From Chryseobacterium glaciei (GTDB lineage: Bacteria; Bacteroidota; Bacteroidia; Flavobacteriales; Weeksellaceae), in contig NZ_CP015199.1 of NCBI RefSeq assembly GCF_001648155.1, positions 1,374,501 to 1,438,500 on the forward strand: a DNA stretch of 64,000 nt, given 5' to 3'. Of the stretch, positions 42,112 through 51,022 are shown piece after piece; within the stretch, counting starts at the first letter, position 1; each line of letters begins with the position of its first letter. Both the position numbers and the translations under genes were made by a program. The notes below the pieces were generated by a model, which did no database searches, was not told where the DNA came from, and saw only the letters and a list, made by a program, of their open reading frames with translations.

Positions 42112-43539
42112 TTGTATAAGAAACTATTAGGGCAGACAATCATATACGGAGTAGGTGCAATTGCGCCAAGAATTATTTTATTTATTCTTAATCCGCTTTT
42201 GATCTATAAAATTCCCAATGAAGGTTTTGCTACTTTCACACAGCTTTACGCATGGATTTCGTTTGTGAACATCATACTTTCTTTTGGTTTTGAAACGGCT
42301 TATTTTAGATTTTCTGCAGAAGAAGGAAATGAGAAAAAGACTTTCAATACTTCTTTTTGGTTTTTATTTTCAACCTCTACTGTTTTCCTCGCATTGTGCT
42401 ACTTATTCAATCAGCAGTTAGCAGATTATGCCGGATACCATGATAATCCTGAATACATTAAATGGTTTGCAATGATTGCTTTTTTTGACAACTTATTGGT
42501 GATACCTTTTGCTTGGTTACGTTTTCATAATAAACCAATCAAATATTCAGTAGTAAGGATCGTTCAAGCTATATTTCAGGCGGTTTTTACGGCTGCGTTA
42601 TTTTTCTGGATTCCACAAAGTATTTCAAGAAGCTTTGGACTAGACCAAAATGTAGATTATCCGTTCTTTAGTAATCTTGCGGGAAGTGCATTAGGCTTTT
42701 TATTATTGCTTCCGATTATAGTAAAGGTAAGATTTCAATTCATTACTTCATTGTTTAGACGAATGATTAAATATTCATTCCCATTGATGTTAGCTGGTTT
42801 GGCATTTATGGTTAATGAGAACTTCGATAAATCTATTCAAAAAGGTCTTATATCAGATGAGGAGGCCGGTGCTTATGGCGGTTGTTATAAGTTAGCCGTT
42901 TTGATGACACTATTTGTTACCGCTTACAGAATGGGTATTGAGCCTTTCTTCTTTAAACAAATGGACAAAGGCGATTCTAAAAAAACGTATGCAAAAGTCG
43001 CTGAATATTTTGCATTTTTTGCCTGTGCCGTTGCATTAGGAATTATTGCGAATATTTCTTGGTTAAAAAGCGTTTTTATTCCTAACAAATCGTATTGGAT
43101 TGCAATAGATATTATACCAATTATTGTCCTAGCCAATCTTTGCTTCGGAATTTACTATAACTTTTCGACTTGGTATAAAGTAACAGATAGAACGAGCGTT
43201 GGAACGATTATTTCTTGGCTTGGAGCGGGGATCAATATTGCATTGAATCTTTTAGCATTAAAATATTTCCGCAGTATGATTGGTTCTGCATGGGCTACTT
43301 TCGGAGCTTATGTCATTATGATGATCGTTTCTTATCTATTAGGTCAGAAATATTATCCTATACCTTATAGAATGAAAAAAATGTCATTTTTCTTGATATT
43401 ACTTGGCGTTTTCAGTTTTATCATTGTGAAATATCTTAACTATAATATCTTAATGAGTAATGTTTTATTCTTAATTTTCATTGGAATTTTATTTTACTCC
43501 GAAAAAGATATGATCCTCTCCCGAATCAAAAAAAGCTAA
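42112..43539 (+). CDS. Oligosaccharide flippase / polysaccharide biosynthesis membrane protein
   Basis: 475 residues with about 13-14 hydrophobic helices and few charged residues, of the MOP (MVF/Wzx-like) exporter superfamily. The start is TTG at 42112: there is no early ATG, and the protein start MYKKLLGQTIIYG is the usual beginning of flavobacterial homologues. It probably moves lipid-linked sugars across the inner membrane. A sugar nucleotidyltransferase follows 156 bases later, consistent with a surface glycan role. Confidence 0.88.
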   Translation: MYKKLLGQTIIYGVGAIAPRIILFILNPLLIYKIPNEGFATFTQLYAWISFVNIILSFGFETAYFRFSAEEGNEKKTFNTSFWFLFSTSTVFLALCYLFNQQLADYAGYHDNPEYIKWFAMIAFFDNLLVIPFAWLRFHNKPIKYSVVRIVQAIFQAVFTAALFFWIPQSISRSFGLDQNVDYPFFSNLAGSALGFLLLLPIIVKVRFQFITSLFRRMIKYSFPLMLAGLAFMVNENFDKSIQKGLISDEEAGAYGGCYKLAVLMTLFVTAYRMGIEPFFFKQMDKGDSKKTYAKVAEYFAFFACAVALGIIANISWLKSVFIPNKSYWIAIDIIPIIVLANLCFGIYYNFSTWYKVTDRTSVGTIISWLGAGINIALNLLALKYFRSMIGSAWATFGAYVIMMIVSYLLGQKYYPIPYRMKKMSFFLILLGVFSFIIVKYLNYNILMSNVLFLIFIGILFYSEKDMILSRIKKS

Positions 43540-43695
43540 AAATTGGTCTCTCTTTTGATAGTAATCAATTCTGTTTTTAAAAATTAAACAAACTCACTAA
43601 AGCTGATAAATATTACGAATAACAATAGTTTTAATTATTATCTTTAGCCGACAAATAAAAAATACTTAAATTATAAAACACTTAGAATTATATAA

Positions 43696-44712
43696 ATGAA
43701 AATTATAGTACCTATGGCTGGACGCGGTTCCAGATTACGTCCACATACATTAACTGTTCCAAAACCTCTTATTCCGATTGCCGGAAAACCGATTGTTCAA
43801 AGATTGGTAGAAGATATTGCTAAAGTTGCAGGAGAAGAAATTGAAGAAGTTGCTTTTATCATCGGAGATTTTGGTCCTGAAATCGAAAAATCATTACTTC
43901 ATATCGCTGAAAAATTAGGAGCAAAAGGAAGCATTTATTATCAGAATGATCCTCTTGGAACGGCTCACGCTATCAAATGTGCAGAAGCTTCCATGACAGG
44001 AGATGTTGTGATTGCATTCGCAGATACGCTTTTCCGTGCAGATTTTGTTTTAGATAAAAACTCAGATGGTGTAATTTGGGTAAAAAGTGTGGAAGATCCT
44101 TCTGCTTTTGGTGTTGTAAAATTAGACAACTACGGTTTCATTACCGATTTTGTTGAAAAACCAACGACATTCGTTTCAGACCTTGCAATTATTGGTATTT
44201 ATTACTTTAACAGTGCTGAAAAATTGATGAGCGAAATCAACTATATCATGGATAATGATATTAAAAATGGTGGAGAATATCAATTAACAACAGCATTAGA
44301 AAACCTTAGAGCAAAAGGTGCGAAATTCTCTCTAGGAAAGGTAAACGACTGGATGGATTGTGGAAATAAAAACGCAACCGTAGAAACAAACAGTAAAATT
44401 CTTGCCTACGAGATTGAGGAAATGTCAACCTATCCGGCTTCTGCAGTTATCGAAAACTCTTTGATTATTCAACCTTGTTTTATTGGTGAAAATGTGAAAA
44501 TTTCAAACTCAAAAGTGGGTCCTGGAGTTTCTTTAGGAAACAATACAATTATTGTAAATTCAAATATTGAGAACTCGCTGATTCAGGAGAATACAAGAAT
44601 CAACCACGGAAACCTTTCTAATTCGATGATCGGAAATTCGGCTCAGTATTTTGGAGTTTCAAGAGAGATTTCTTTAGGAGATTATTCTGTTTTAGATTTT
44701 TTATCTAGATAA
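43696..44712 (+). CDS. Sugar-phosphate nucleotidyltransferase with C-terminal hexapeptide repeats
   Basis: 338 residues. N-terminal NTP_transferase domain starting PMAGRGSRLRPHTLTVPKPL (nucleotide-binding loop), with YYQNDPLGTAHAI and VEKPTTFVSDLAIIGIYYF. A left-handed beta-helix tail (about 245-330) has ENSLIIQPCFIG and repeated isoleucine-centred hexapeptides. It makes a nucleotide sugar; glucose-1-phosphate thymidylyltransferase-like or mannose-1-phosphate guanylyltransferase-like activity is possible. Confidence 0.88.
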   Translation: MKIIVPMAGRGSRLRPHTLTVPKPLIPIAGKPIVQRLVEDIAKVAGEEIEEVAFIIGDFGPEIEKSLLHIAEKLGAKGSIYYQNDPLGTAHAIKCAEASMTGDVVIAFADTLFRADFVLDKNSDGVIWVKSVEDPSAFGVVKLDNYGFITDFVEKPTTFVSDLAIIGIYYFNSAEKLMSEINYIMDNDIKNGGEYQLTTALENLRAKGAKFSLGKVNDWMDCGNKNATVETNSKILAYEIEEMSTYPASAVIENSLIIQPCFIGENVKISNSKVGPGVSLGNNTIIVNSNIENSLIQENTRINHGNLSNSMIGNSAQYFGVSREISLGDYSVLDFLSR

Positions 44713-44746
44713 GGTCAGAATTTATTATATTTAAATAACATATCTT

Positions 44747-44776
44747 CAAACCACACAAAATGTTTTGTGTGGTTTG
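44747..44776. repeat. Perfect palindrome upstream of the DUF4292 gene
   Basis: Arms CAAACCACACAAAA (44747-44760) and TTTTGTGTGGTTTG (44763-44776) with centre TG. No T tract follows on the plus strand. It is 45 bases before the DUF4292 start and could be an operator or a terminator of the preceding gene. Confidence 0.6.
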
Positions 44777-44821
44777 GCGTTAATATTGCAAAGTATTATT
44801 TTTAATCGAAAAGATAAATAC

Positions 44822-45667
44822 ATGAAAAACTGGATACCATTAATTTTATTACTTCTCGTTTTGTCGTCCTGTAAGACAAGAAATGCCGCTAAAAAGAACA
44901 ACAGCAACTCACAAGACAGCACTATCGTAGTAAAAGACGATGGAAATCCTAAAGACGCCAATGAACCTGTAAGAGATAAAATTACATTCTTCGAACATGT
45001 AATTATTCCACCAAAATTTGATCAGATAAAGATCAGTAGTAAGGTAAATGTTGAAACAGGAAGTTTCATCCCAACTCTTGACGCTACTATTTATATTGAA
45101 AATAATAAAAAAGTGTGGATGAATTTAACTGCATTTTTATTTACTGTTGCACGAGGAATTGCAACACCTGATGGCGTAAAAGGGCAAGATAAGACCAGCA
45201 AAACTTACATTGATTCAGATTTTGAATATCTTAACAACTTATTGAATGTCAACTTCATTGATTATAAATCTTTGGAGAAAATTTTAATGGGAAGAACGTT
45301 TGTAAAAATCAGTGACTCTCAATTTACCCTTACCAAAAACGCTCAGGGATTTAAAATGACATCCAATGGAAATCAAAAAATCGTTACTGATGAAAAAACT
45401 AGGGAATATAAAATTACCTTGCAATATGACACGAATTATGATTTATTGAATGTAAATTTAAAAGATGTTTTATCTCCCGACGAATTAGAAATATCTTACA
45501 GCAATTGGGATGAATATAATGGAATTCGTTTACCTAAAAATGTTAAAATAATTATAAAAGGGTCAAAAAGCAGTCAGATTTTACTAGAAAATACGAAATT
45601 TGACTTTTCCCCGATGGAAACACCGTATTCAGTACCATCCAGTTATAAGAAAATCGAGATTAAATGA
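44822..45667 (+). CDS. DUF4292 lipoprotein
   Basis: 281 residues from the ATG at 44822; the frame runs 19 codons further up, but these fall in the palindrome region and the chosen start gives a lipoprotein signal (LLLLVLSSCKTRN, lipid on Cys near residue 16). The domain, with VWMNLTAFLFTVARGIATPDGVK split near residue 100 and beta-rich LolA-like spacing, is the DUF4292 family, perhaps in lipoprotein handling. It shares a 4-base overlap with the next gene. Confidence 0.85.
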   Translation: MKNWIPLILLLLVLSSCKTRNAAKKNNSNSQDSTIVVKDDGNPKDANEPVRDKITFFEHVIIPPKFDQIKISSKVNVETGSFIPTLDATIYIENNKKVWMNLTAFLFTVARGIATPDGVKGQDKTSKTYIDSDFEYLNNLLNVNFIDYKSLEKILMGRTFVKISDSQFTLTKNAQGFKMTSNGNQKIVTDEKTREYKITLQYDTNYDLLNVNLKDVLSPDELEISYSNWDEYNGIRLPKNVKIIIKGSKSSQILLENTKFDFSPMETPYSVPSSYKKIEIK

Positions 45668-47223
45668 TTAAAAAAATTAGCTTTTTAATAGGTATTTTGC
45701 TGTTCTCATTGCAATATGGGCAAAAAAAAGAGCAATTACAAAAGCAGAATGCTGACCTTAAAAAACAAATTGCACAAATAAATACAGATTTAGCTAAGAC
45801 CAGAAGCGAGTCTAAACTTTCTATATCCTACCTTACCAACGTTAATAAAAAATTAGCTTTAAGAGAAAAGGTTTATACTAATACTCAAAAAGAAAAACGT
45901 TTTATTGAGGATGATATCTATCTTCGTCAGTTGGAAATCAACCGTCAGAACAAAGAATTAGCAGTTCTCAGAAAGAACTATGCTGAAGTTTTGGTAAATG
46001 CCTATAAAAATAAAGGTGTGCAGAATAAAGTAACTTTTATTCTTTCCGCTAAAAATATGGGTGAAGCGATAAGAAGAGTTCAATATTTAAAAGAATATTC
46101 TGATTATCAGGACAAAAAAGCTGCTGAAATTACAAATGCTGCGACTCAGATAAAAAATACTATTACTCAGCGACAAAAATCAATTAAAGATAAAGAACAT
46201 CTTTTGGTTAATCAACAAAAAGATTTAACCACAATCAATGCTGAAAGAGCGCAGAAAGAACAACTTGTTGCAGAATTCAAGAAAAATGAATCTCAATTAA
46301 CGGTTGAGCTTAAGCAAAAACAAACTCAGTCTAAAGCTCTTGAAGGACAGATCAGATCTATTATTGCTGAAGAAATCAGAATCGCAAAAGCTGAAGAAGA
46401 AGCAAGAAGAAAAGCAGACGCCGAAAAAATACGTTTAGCTAAAATCGCTGCAGAAAGAGAAAAAGCAAGAATTGAAGCTGAAAACAGAGCCAGAGCAGAA
46501 GCGCTGGAAAAAGAAAGGTTATTAGCCGAGGCAGAATCTAAAAGAGCAACAGAATTAGCTGCAAAAAGAGCTGCTGAGGAAAAGAAACGTACAGAGGAAG
46601 CTGCAAGAGCAGAATCTAATGCAAAAGATGCTGAAAGAAAAATAGCTGCTACTAAAGCATCCGAAGAAGCTAATGCAAGAGCAAGAGAAGCATCAAACAA
46701 ATTGATTGCTGCAAGAGCCGCAGAAGCCGCATTAACAAAGAAAAAAGACGACGAGAAAAAAGCTGCAGAAACCAAAGTAATGACCAACTTCGGGGTAAAT
46801 TCTACAGTTGCAGGAAGTAACTTCGCAGAAAACAAAGGAAGATTAGGATTCCCGGTAGATAAAGGACAAATTACCCACCGATTCGGAAGACAGCCTCACC
46901 CGGTTTTCAAAAATATTGTTGAAGAAAATAATGGGATCAAGATTTCTGTGCCTTCAGGTACACGCGCAAAATCTGTGTTCCCGGGAACAGTTTCTTCGGT
47001 GTTGGCCAACAGTGACGGTACTAAAACCGTTATGATCAAACACGGAACCTACTTTACAATCTATTCTAACTTAGGGGCAGTAAATGTTTCTAAAGGACAA
47101 CAGGTTTCAGCAGGTACTCCTGTAGGTGTTGTAGGTCAGGATTTTGACGGGTCTTATACCCTTGATTTCCAAGTATGGAGCGGAACTAATCCAGTTGATC
47201 CATTAGGTTGGGTTTCCTATTAA
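45664..47223 (+). CDS. EnvC-like murein hydrolase activator (coiled coil plus degenerate LytM domain)
   Basis: 519 residues. Signal peptide 1-18, coiled coils at about 20-115 and 150-245, then an Ala/Glu/Arg-rich segment (about 235-375), and a C-terminal LytM/M23 domain (about 385-519). The zinc site is degenerate: the His-x3-Asp region reads HPVFKNIVEENNGIKI, and the final HxH is TIYSNL. E. coli EnvC has the same loss and activates amidases instead of cutting peptidoglycan itself. It overlaps the DUF4292 stop by 4 bases. Confidence 0.88.
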   Translation: MIKKISFLIGILLFSLQYGQKKEQLQKQNADLKKQIAQINTDLAKTRSESKLSISYLTNVNKKLALREKVYTNTQKEKRFIEDDIYLRQLEINRQNKELAVLRKNYAEVLVNAYKNKGVQNKVTFILSAKNMGEAIRRVQYLKEYSDYQDKKAAEITNAATQIKNTITQRQKSIKDKEHLLVNQQKDLTTINAERAQKEQLVAEFKKNESQLTVELKQKQTQSKALEGQIRSIIAEEIRIAKAEEEARRKADAEKIRLAKIAAEREKARIEAENRARAEALEKERLLAEAESKRATELAAKRAAEEKKRTEEAARAESNAKDAERKIAATKASEEANARAREASNKLIAARAAEAALTKKKDDEKKAAETKVMTNFGVNSTVAGSNFAENKGRLGFPVDKGQITHRFGRQPHPVFKNIVEENNGIKISVPSGTRAKSVFPGTVSSVLANSDGTKTVMIKHGTYFTIYSNLGAVNVSKGQQVSAGTPVGVVGQDFDGSYTLDFQVWSGTNPVDPLGWVSY

Positions 47224-47254
47224 AAAATAGATTAACTTTGTAAAAAATTAAGCA

Positions 47255-47464
47255 ATGCAAACACTAACAATATTAGCCTTATCTTGGCAACATATCCTTA
47301 TCGTAGCTGTACTTCTTGTGTTACTTTTTGGAGGTAAAAAAATTCCGGAACTAATGAGAGGTGTTGGTTCGGGTATCAAAGAATTTAAAGATGCTGTAAA
47401 AGAAGAAGACAAACCAGGTTCTGAAAAGAAATCTTCTACTGATAATAACCCTACCAGCAACTAA
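47255..47464 (+). CDS. tatA: Twin-arginine translocase subunit TatA
   Basis: 69 residues: one N-terminal helix (about 13-26), then the TatA hinge LFGGKKIPELMRGVGSGIKEF and a short amphipathic helix with an acidic, Ser-rich tail. It forms the pore part of the Tat exporter for folded proteins. It follows the EnvC-like gene by 31 bases and DUF4254 follows by 15. No tatC is in the window. Confidence 0.93.
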   Translation: MQTLTILALSWQHILIVAVLLVLLFGGKKIPELMRGVGSGIKEFKDAVKEEDKPGSEKKSSTDNNPTSN

Positions 47465-47479
47465 AATTCTACACAATTA

Positions 47480-48091
47480 ATGAACTTTACAGAGATTGCA
47501 TGGCAAGTCTTTAATACTTCTATTGAAGATTATCACGTGCTTGATGACGTTAACACTCTAGTTAATAACCCGTTCGAAAAAGATAGTTTGGAACGAATTT
47601 TGTATGCAAAGAACTGGATTGATACCGTTCAATGGCATTTGGAAGATATTATTAGAGATGAGAATATAGACCCGACCGAAGCTCTTCAATTAAAGAGAAC
47701 TATCGATGCTTCTAATCAGAAAAGAACTGATTTAGTGGAATTTATAGACAGTTGGTTTCTTACAAAGTATGAAAATATAACTCCTAAATCTGATGCAAAG
47801 ATCAATACTGAAACTCCCGCTTGGGCTGTAGACAGATTATCGATTCTTGCATTAAAGGTTTATCACATGTCATTAGAAGCCAACAGAGAATCCGCTTCTG
47901 AAGAGCACCGCCAGAATTGCCAGGCAAAACTAGATGTGCTTCTTGATCAGAAACAAGATCTGTTTACTTCTATTAATCAGTTGCTTACTGATATTGAGAA
48001 CGGTAACGTTAAGATGAAAGTGTACAAACAAATGAAAATGTACAATGATGATAGTCTTAACCCAATCCTTTATCAAAAGGGGCAAAAATGA
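47480..48091 (+). CDS. DUF4254 domain protein
   Basis: 203 residues, cytoplasmic, mainly helical. It begins MNFTEIAWQVFNTSIEDYHV, with INTETPAWAVDRLSILALKVYHM near residue 115, both typical of DUF4254. In other flavobacteria it lies beside sugar-transfer genes; function unproven. Overlaps the next gene by 4 bases (ATGA). Confidence 0.88.
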   Translation: MNFTEIAWQVFNTSIEDYHVLDDVNTLVNNPFEKDSLERILYAKNWIDTVQWHLEDIIRDENIDPTEALQLKRTIDASNQKRTDLVEFIDSWFLTKYENITPKSDAKINTETPAWAVDRLSILALKVYHMSLEANRESASEEHRQNCQAKLDVLLDQKQDLFTSINQLLTDIENGNVKMKVYKQMKMYNDDSLNPILYQKGQK

Positions 48092-48546
48092 AACGACTAT
48101 TTTTTTTCGGAGTACTAATAATTCTAACAACTTCCTGCGCAACGGAAAAATTAAATTTTTCTCCGCTGTCTAATAATTTTTATAGCGAAGCCAAAGGTTC
48201 GGATTCTGATAGAGGAGTAAAGAAAAGCATTGACATCAACATTAAAGAAAATGTAAATGCATCTGAGATCTCTAACCTTATTTCAACTTTTCCTAAATTC
48301 AAAAATGTGAATTTAAATGAGGAAGTATTAAATTTGAAATATAGTTTACAGAATTACCTGTATGCAATTGACGCCAACAATCTTTCAGGAAAAAATAGAG
48401 CAATTAAAAGCTTCGAAAAATCTTATAAAAAAATTCAGAAACTGAGACAGAGTCTTAACAAAGATGATGACGAAGTACTTAACAGATATTTGGTAAGATT
48501 AAAAACCAATATCACCGTTATCGAAGATTCCTTAAAAGGAAATTAA
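48088..48546 (+). CDS. Small lipoprotein of unknown function
   Basis: 152 residues with a lipoprotein signal (ILTTSCATEK, lipid on Cys near residue 17). The rest is Lys/Asn-rich and probably helical (SFEKSYKKIQKLRQSL). No domain recognised. Translationally linked to DUF4254 by the ATGA overlap and followed 25 bases later by ribA. Confidence 0.75.
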   Translation: MKRLFFFGVLIILTTSCATEKLNFSPLSNNFYSEAKGSDSDRGVKKSIDINIKENVNASEISNLISTFPKFKNVNLNEEVLNLKYSLQNYLYAIDANNLSGKNRAIKSFEKSYKKIQKLRQSLNKDDDEVLNRYLVRLKTNITVIEDSLKGN

Positions 48547-48571
48547 AACAACAAACAACAATTGAGCTTTA

Positions 48572-49168
48572 ATGATTAAAATTCAGGCGGAGGCCAACGT
48601 TCCTACAGAACACGGCAGTTTCCGAATGATTGCTTTCTCTGAAAATGAAAATGATTGGATGCCTCACATGGCTATTATTGCCGAAAACACAGACTTTTCT
48701 AAGCCTGTAAATGTACGTTTCCACTCAGAATGTATTACCGGAGAAGTTTTCCATTCAAAAAAATGTGAATGCGGGCAGCAACTTGATGCCGCAATGAAAT
48801 ATACCCATGAAAATGGAGGAATGATAATTTACCTTCGACAGGAAGGGAGAAATATAGGAATCATCAATAAGCTTAAAGCTTACTCTCTTCAGGAAAAAGG
48901 TTTTGACACCGTAGAAGCCAACCTAAAACTAGGACTTCCGGCAGATGACAGAAACTTTGAAGTAGCCATTGACATCCTTAATATATTAGATGTAAAAGAT
49001 ATCAACTTACTTACAAACAATCCTGAAAAGGTGAAACATGTAGAGAAAAGTAATATTCATCTCACCTCAAGGATACCTTTACAGATTCCGGCCAACGAGA
49101 ATAGTAAAGAATACTTACAAACAAAGAAAGATTATTTTGGACATCTCCTTGATGACAACGATAATTAA
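48572..49168 (+). CDS. ribA: GTP cyclohydrolase II
   Basis: 198 residues, first step of riboflavin synthesis from GTP. Zinc-binding cysteines are in SECITGEVFHSKKCECGQQL, and the active-site region is YLRQEGRNIGIINKLKAY. Length is that of stand-alone RibA, without a fused RibB. Last gene of its group before a strong terminator. No FMN riboswitch-like sequence is seen upstream. Confidence 0.95.
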   Translation: MIKIQAEANVPTEHGSFRMIAFSENENDWMPHMAIIAENTDFSKPVNVRFHSECITGEVFHSKKCECGQQLDAAMKYTHENGGMIIYLRQEGRNIGIINKLKAYSLQEKGFDTVEANLKLGLPADDRNFEVAIDILNILDVKDINLLTNNPEKVKHVEKSNIHLTSRIPLQIPANENSKEYLQTKKDYFGHLLDDNDN

Positions 49169-49179
49169 AACTTAATAAA

Positions 49180-49218
49180 AGCAAAGGCTCCGAAAGAAAT
49201 TCTTCCGGAGCCTTTTTT
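49180..49218 (+). terminator. Terminator after ribA (copy A of a duplicated terminator)
   Basis: Stem GGCTCCG.. / ..CGGAGCC with flanking AAA/TTT (16 paired positions, one mismatch), then seven T. The 38 bases from 49180 are identical to 50314-50351. Confidence 0.85.
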
Positions 49219-49290
49219 TATTTAAAATTTACAAGACTATTTTGTTCTTTGATTAATATTTCACCAATAAGTGTATTTAATTAAAATCAT

Positions 49291-49298
49291 TATCTTTG
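49291..49298 (+). promoter_or_regulatory. -7 box of the orphan lipoprotein gene
   Basis: TATCTTTG followed by CA, a very good TAnnTTTG match, 28 bases before the start codon. No clear TTG lies at the expected distance. Confidence 0.5.
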
Positions 49299-49326
49299 CA
49301 CCCTTAAAAAACATATATACTATTTT

Positions 49327-50289
49327 ATGAAAAAACAATTATTAGTATTATCGTCACTTCTACTAATTAGCTGTGGTGGTAGTGATTTCCTTAATTCACA
49401 AGAAGAAGTTCAAACTCCCAAAGTTTTAGATAAAAATTCTTTAATTCAATCTAAAACAAGTTCCATTACAAATAAGACTGAAACAGTTTTAATGAATTTA
49501 TCCTTTGATACAGGGGTTAGAAGTGAAAATGGAGGTTGCTCTTTTGAATATATATTAGGTCCTCCAGGACATGAAAACACTCATACTTCAACACAATGTT
49601 TTGGTCCAAACCCAATATCTCAAAATGGCTATTTAGTTAGGGGATATGGAAAGCCTCGCAGGTCTGCTTTTAATTATGATGATTGGTTTGGAGTTATGCT
49701 TATATCTAAAAACGAAGGTAAAATGACAAATTTACAAGGACAATCTGTATTAGTAGATAATCCGCTTTCAAATGCAATTTCAATACAACAACATTTTCAA
49801 GCAAATCAAACATATGAAATAACTCTGTCTACAATTATTGAAGATCAAATATACACATCTAAACATAGCCAATATAGCTCTAATACTTACAGTATAGATA
49901 AAAGTGAAGCATTTCCTACGCTTGCAATAGAACTTAAAGACACACCAGAAATCTCTGGAACTGATCCTTGTGCAGCAAGACCTAATGTAGGAAATGGTCT
50001 AACTCAAGCAAATAATTATAAGAAACAAACAGTTGAAAAAACAAGTCAGTGGGCAAAAGAAAACAAAACCTTTGTATTTAATTTTTCAACAAAAGAGGAG
50101 AAAAATGGACTAGTAATATATTTTTTACCTGAAGTTTCTGGGCAAAGACCTGCCCAACATGTACCTGAGAGTTACTTTAGAATGGATATTAGAAATGTAA
50201 AAGTAATACAAAAACCTTTTGATCCTATTTACGTTGTCCCTGATACTCGACCTAACACTAATCCATGTGGATTTAGAGGAGGATGCTAA
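49327..50289 (+). CDS. Orphan lipoprotein of unknown function
   Basis: 320 residues with a lipobox (LLLISCGGS, lipid on Cys near residue 16). The mature part is Ser/Thr/Asn-rich and looks beta-sandwich-like, with WFGVMLISKNEGKMTN near residue 122 and a Cys-ended tail (CGFRGGC) that could form disulfides with CSFEYI and CAARPN. I recognise no family. The gene stands alone, with its own promoter, between two identical terminators. Confidence 0.7.
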   Translation: MKKQLLVLSSLLLISCGGSDFLNSQEEVQTPKVLDKNSLIQSKTSSITNKTETVLMNLSFDTGVRSENGGCSFEYILGPPGHENTHTSTQCFGPNPISQNGYLVRGYGKPRRSAFNYDDWFGVMLISKNEGKMTNLQGQSVLVDNPLSNAISIQQHFQANQTYEITLSTIIEDQIYTSKHSQYSSNTYSIDKSEAFPTLAIELKDTPEISGTDPCAARPNVGNGLTQANNYKKQTVEKTSQWAKENKTFVFNFSTKEEKNGLVIYFLPEVSGQRPAQHVPESYFRMDIRNVKVIQKPFDPIYVVPDTRPNTNPCGFRGGC

Positions 50290-50313
50290 TTAAACAAATT
50301 ATATAATTGTCAA

Positions 50314-50351
50314 AGCAAAGGCTCCGAAAGAAATTCTTCCGGAGCCTTTTT
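50314..50351. terminator. Terminator after the orphan lipoprotein (copy B, identical to copy A)
   Basis: Same 38-base sequence as 49180-49217, ending in five T. It lies between convergent genes, but the minus side has a poorer T tract. Confidence 0.85.
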
Positions 50352-50379
50352 AATTATAAAAAATTGAAAAGATATATTC

Positions 50380-50907
50380 TTAATTTACTTTAGTGTTAGT
50401 AACATTAGAATCATTAAGATTATAATATTTAACTACAGCATTGTAATCGTTATAATCTACACTTGCTGATTTAGAAGCTTTTCCAGCAGCATTAGCAGGA
50501 ACAAGTACAATTCTAAATGTCTGGTTTGTTAAATATTGATTTGTTTCTGTCCCTGTCATCTGTGTTGCCTGATTAAAGTTAGCAGTAGTTCTAATTTCAA
50601 CATCCTGAGATGTAAAATCGAAATTATAATCTAATTCTCTGCCTGTTGGCAAGTTTTGAACATCATCTAAATAATATGTCTTAGGTATAATTTGCCAAAC
50701 ATTCCCTACTCTTCTATATACTAAAACTACATCTGTACCTTCAATATTAATATCTAATCCAAGTGTAAAATTATTTCCACTTGAAAATGTTCCTGTAGCA
50801 TCTTTCATTATAGCAACAGTATCGCTGTCAACATCATCTTTATTATCACAGCTAAATATGAATAAGCTCACAAAAGCTAATAGCAAAATTGGAAGAAATT
50901 TTTTCAT
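50380..50907 (-). CDS. Lipoprotein of unknown function
   Basis: 175 residues with a lipobox (LFIFSCDNKDD, lipid on Cys near residue 20) and an acidic start of the mature part, which may favour surface exposure in flavobacteria. The beta-rich body has no recognised domain. It is divergent from the GH3 gene and stands alone. Confidence 0.7.
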   Translation of the reverse strand: MKKFLPILLLAFVSLFIFSCDNKDDVDSDTVAIMKDATGTFSSGNNFTLGLDINIEGTDVVLVYRRVGNVWQIIPKTYYLDDVQNLPTGRELDYNFDFTSQDVEIRTTANFNQATQMTGTETNQYLTNQTFRIVLVPANAAGKASKSASVDYNDYNAVVKYYNLNDSNVTNTKVN

Positions 50908-50972
50908 TTTATAAAAGTTTAATTTATTATTGATATGGCTTATTCAAAACATATACCAAAAAACTCAAAAAC

Positions 50973-51005
50973 TTTGTTTTCATCATTTTTTTAATTGTAT
51001 TTTTG
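50973..51005 (+). promoter_or_regulatory. Promoter of the GH3 operon
   Basis: TTTG (50973-50976), 21-base spacer, TATTTTTG (50998-51005), matching the Bacteroidota pattern, 17 bases before the ATG at 51023. It supports that start over the upstream frame. Confidence 0.65.
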
Positions 51006-51022
51006 TTCATATTCAAAAAGTC

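Noticed and set aside
44765..44821. Upstream start adding 19 residues to the DUF4292 lipoprotein
   Set aside because: It would overlap the palindrome and destroy the lipoprotein signal at the N-terminus.
46326..46835. A 169-codon minus-strand frame rich in Ala and Ser
   Set aside because: It is the antisense shadow of the Ala/Glu/Arg-rich part of the EnvC-like protein; no family features.
48450..48571. FMN riboswitch before ribA
   Set aside because: The gap between the lipoprotein gene and ribA is only 25 bases and holds no conserved RFN-like sequence.
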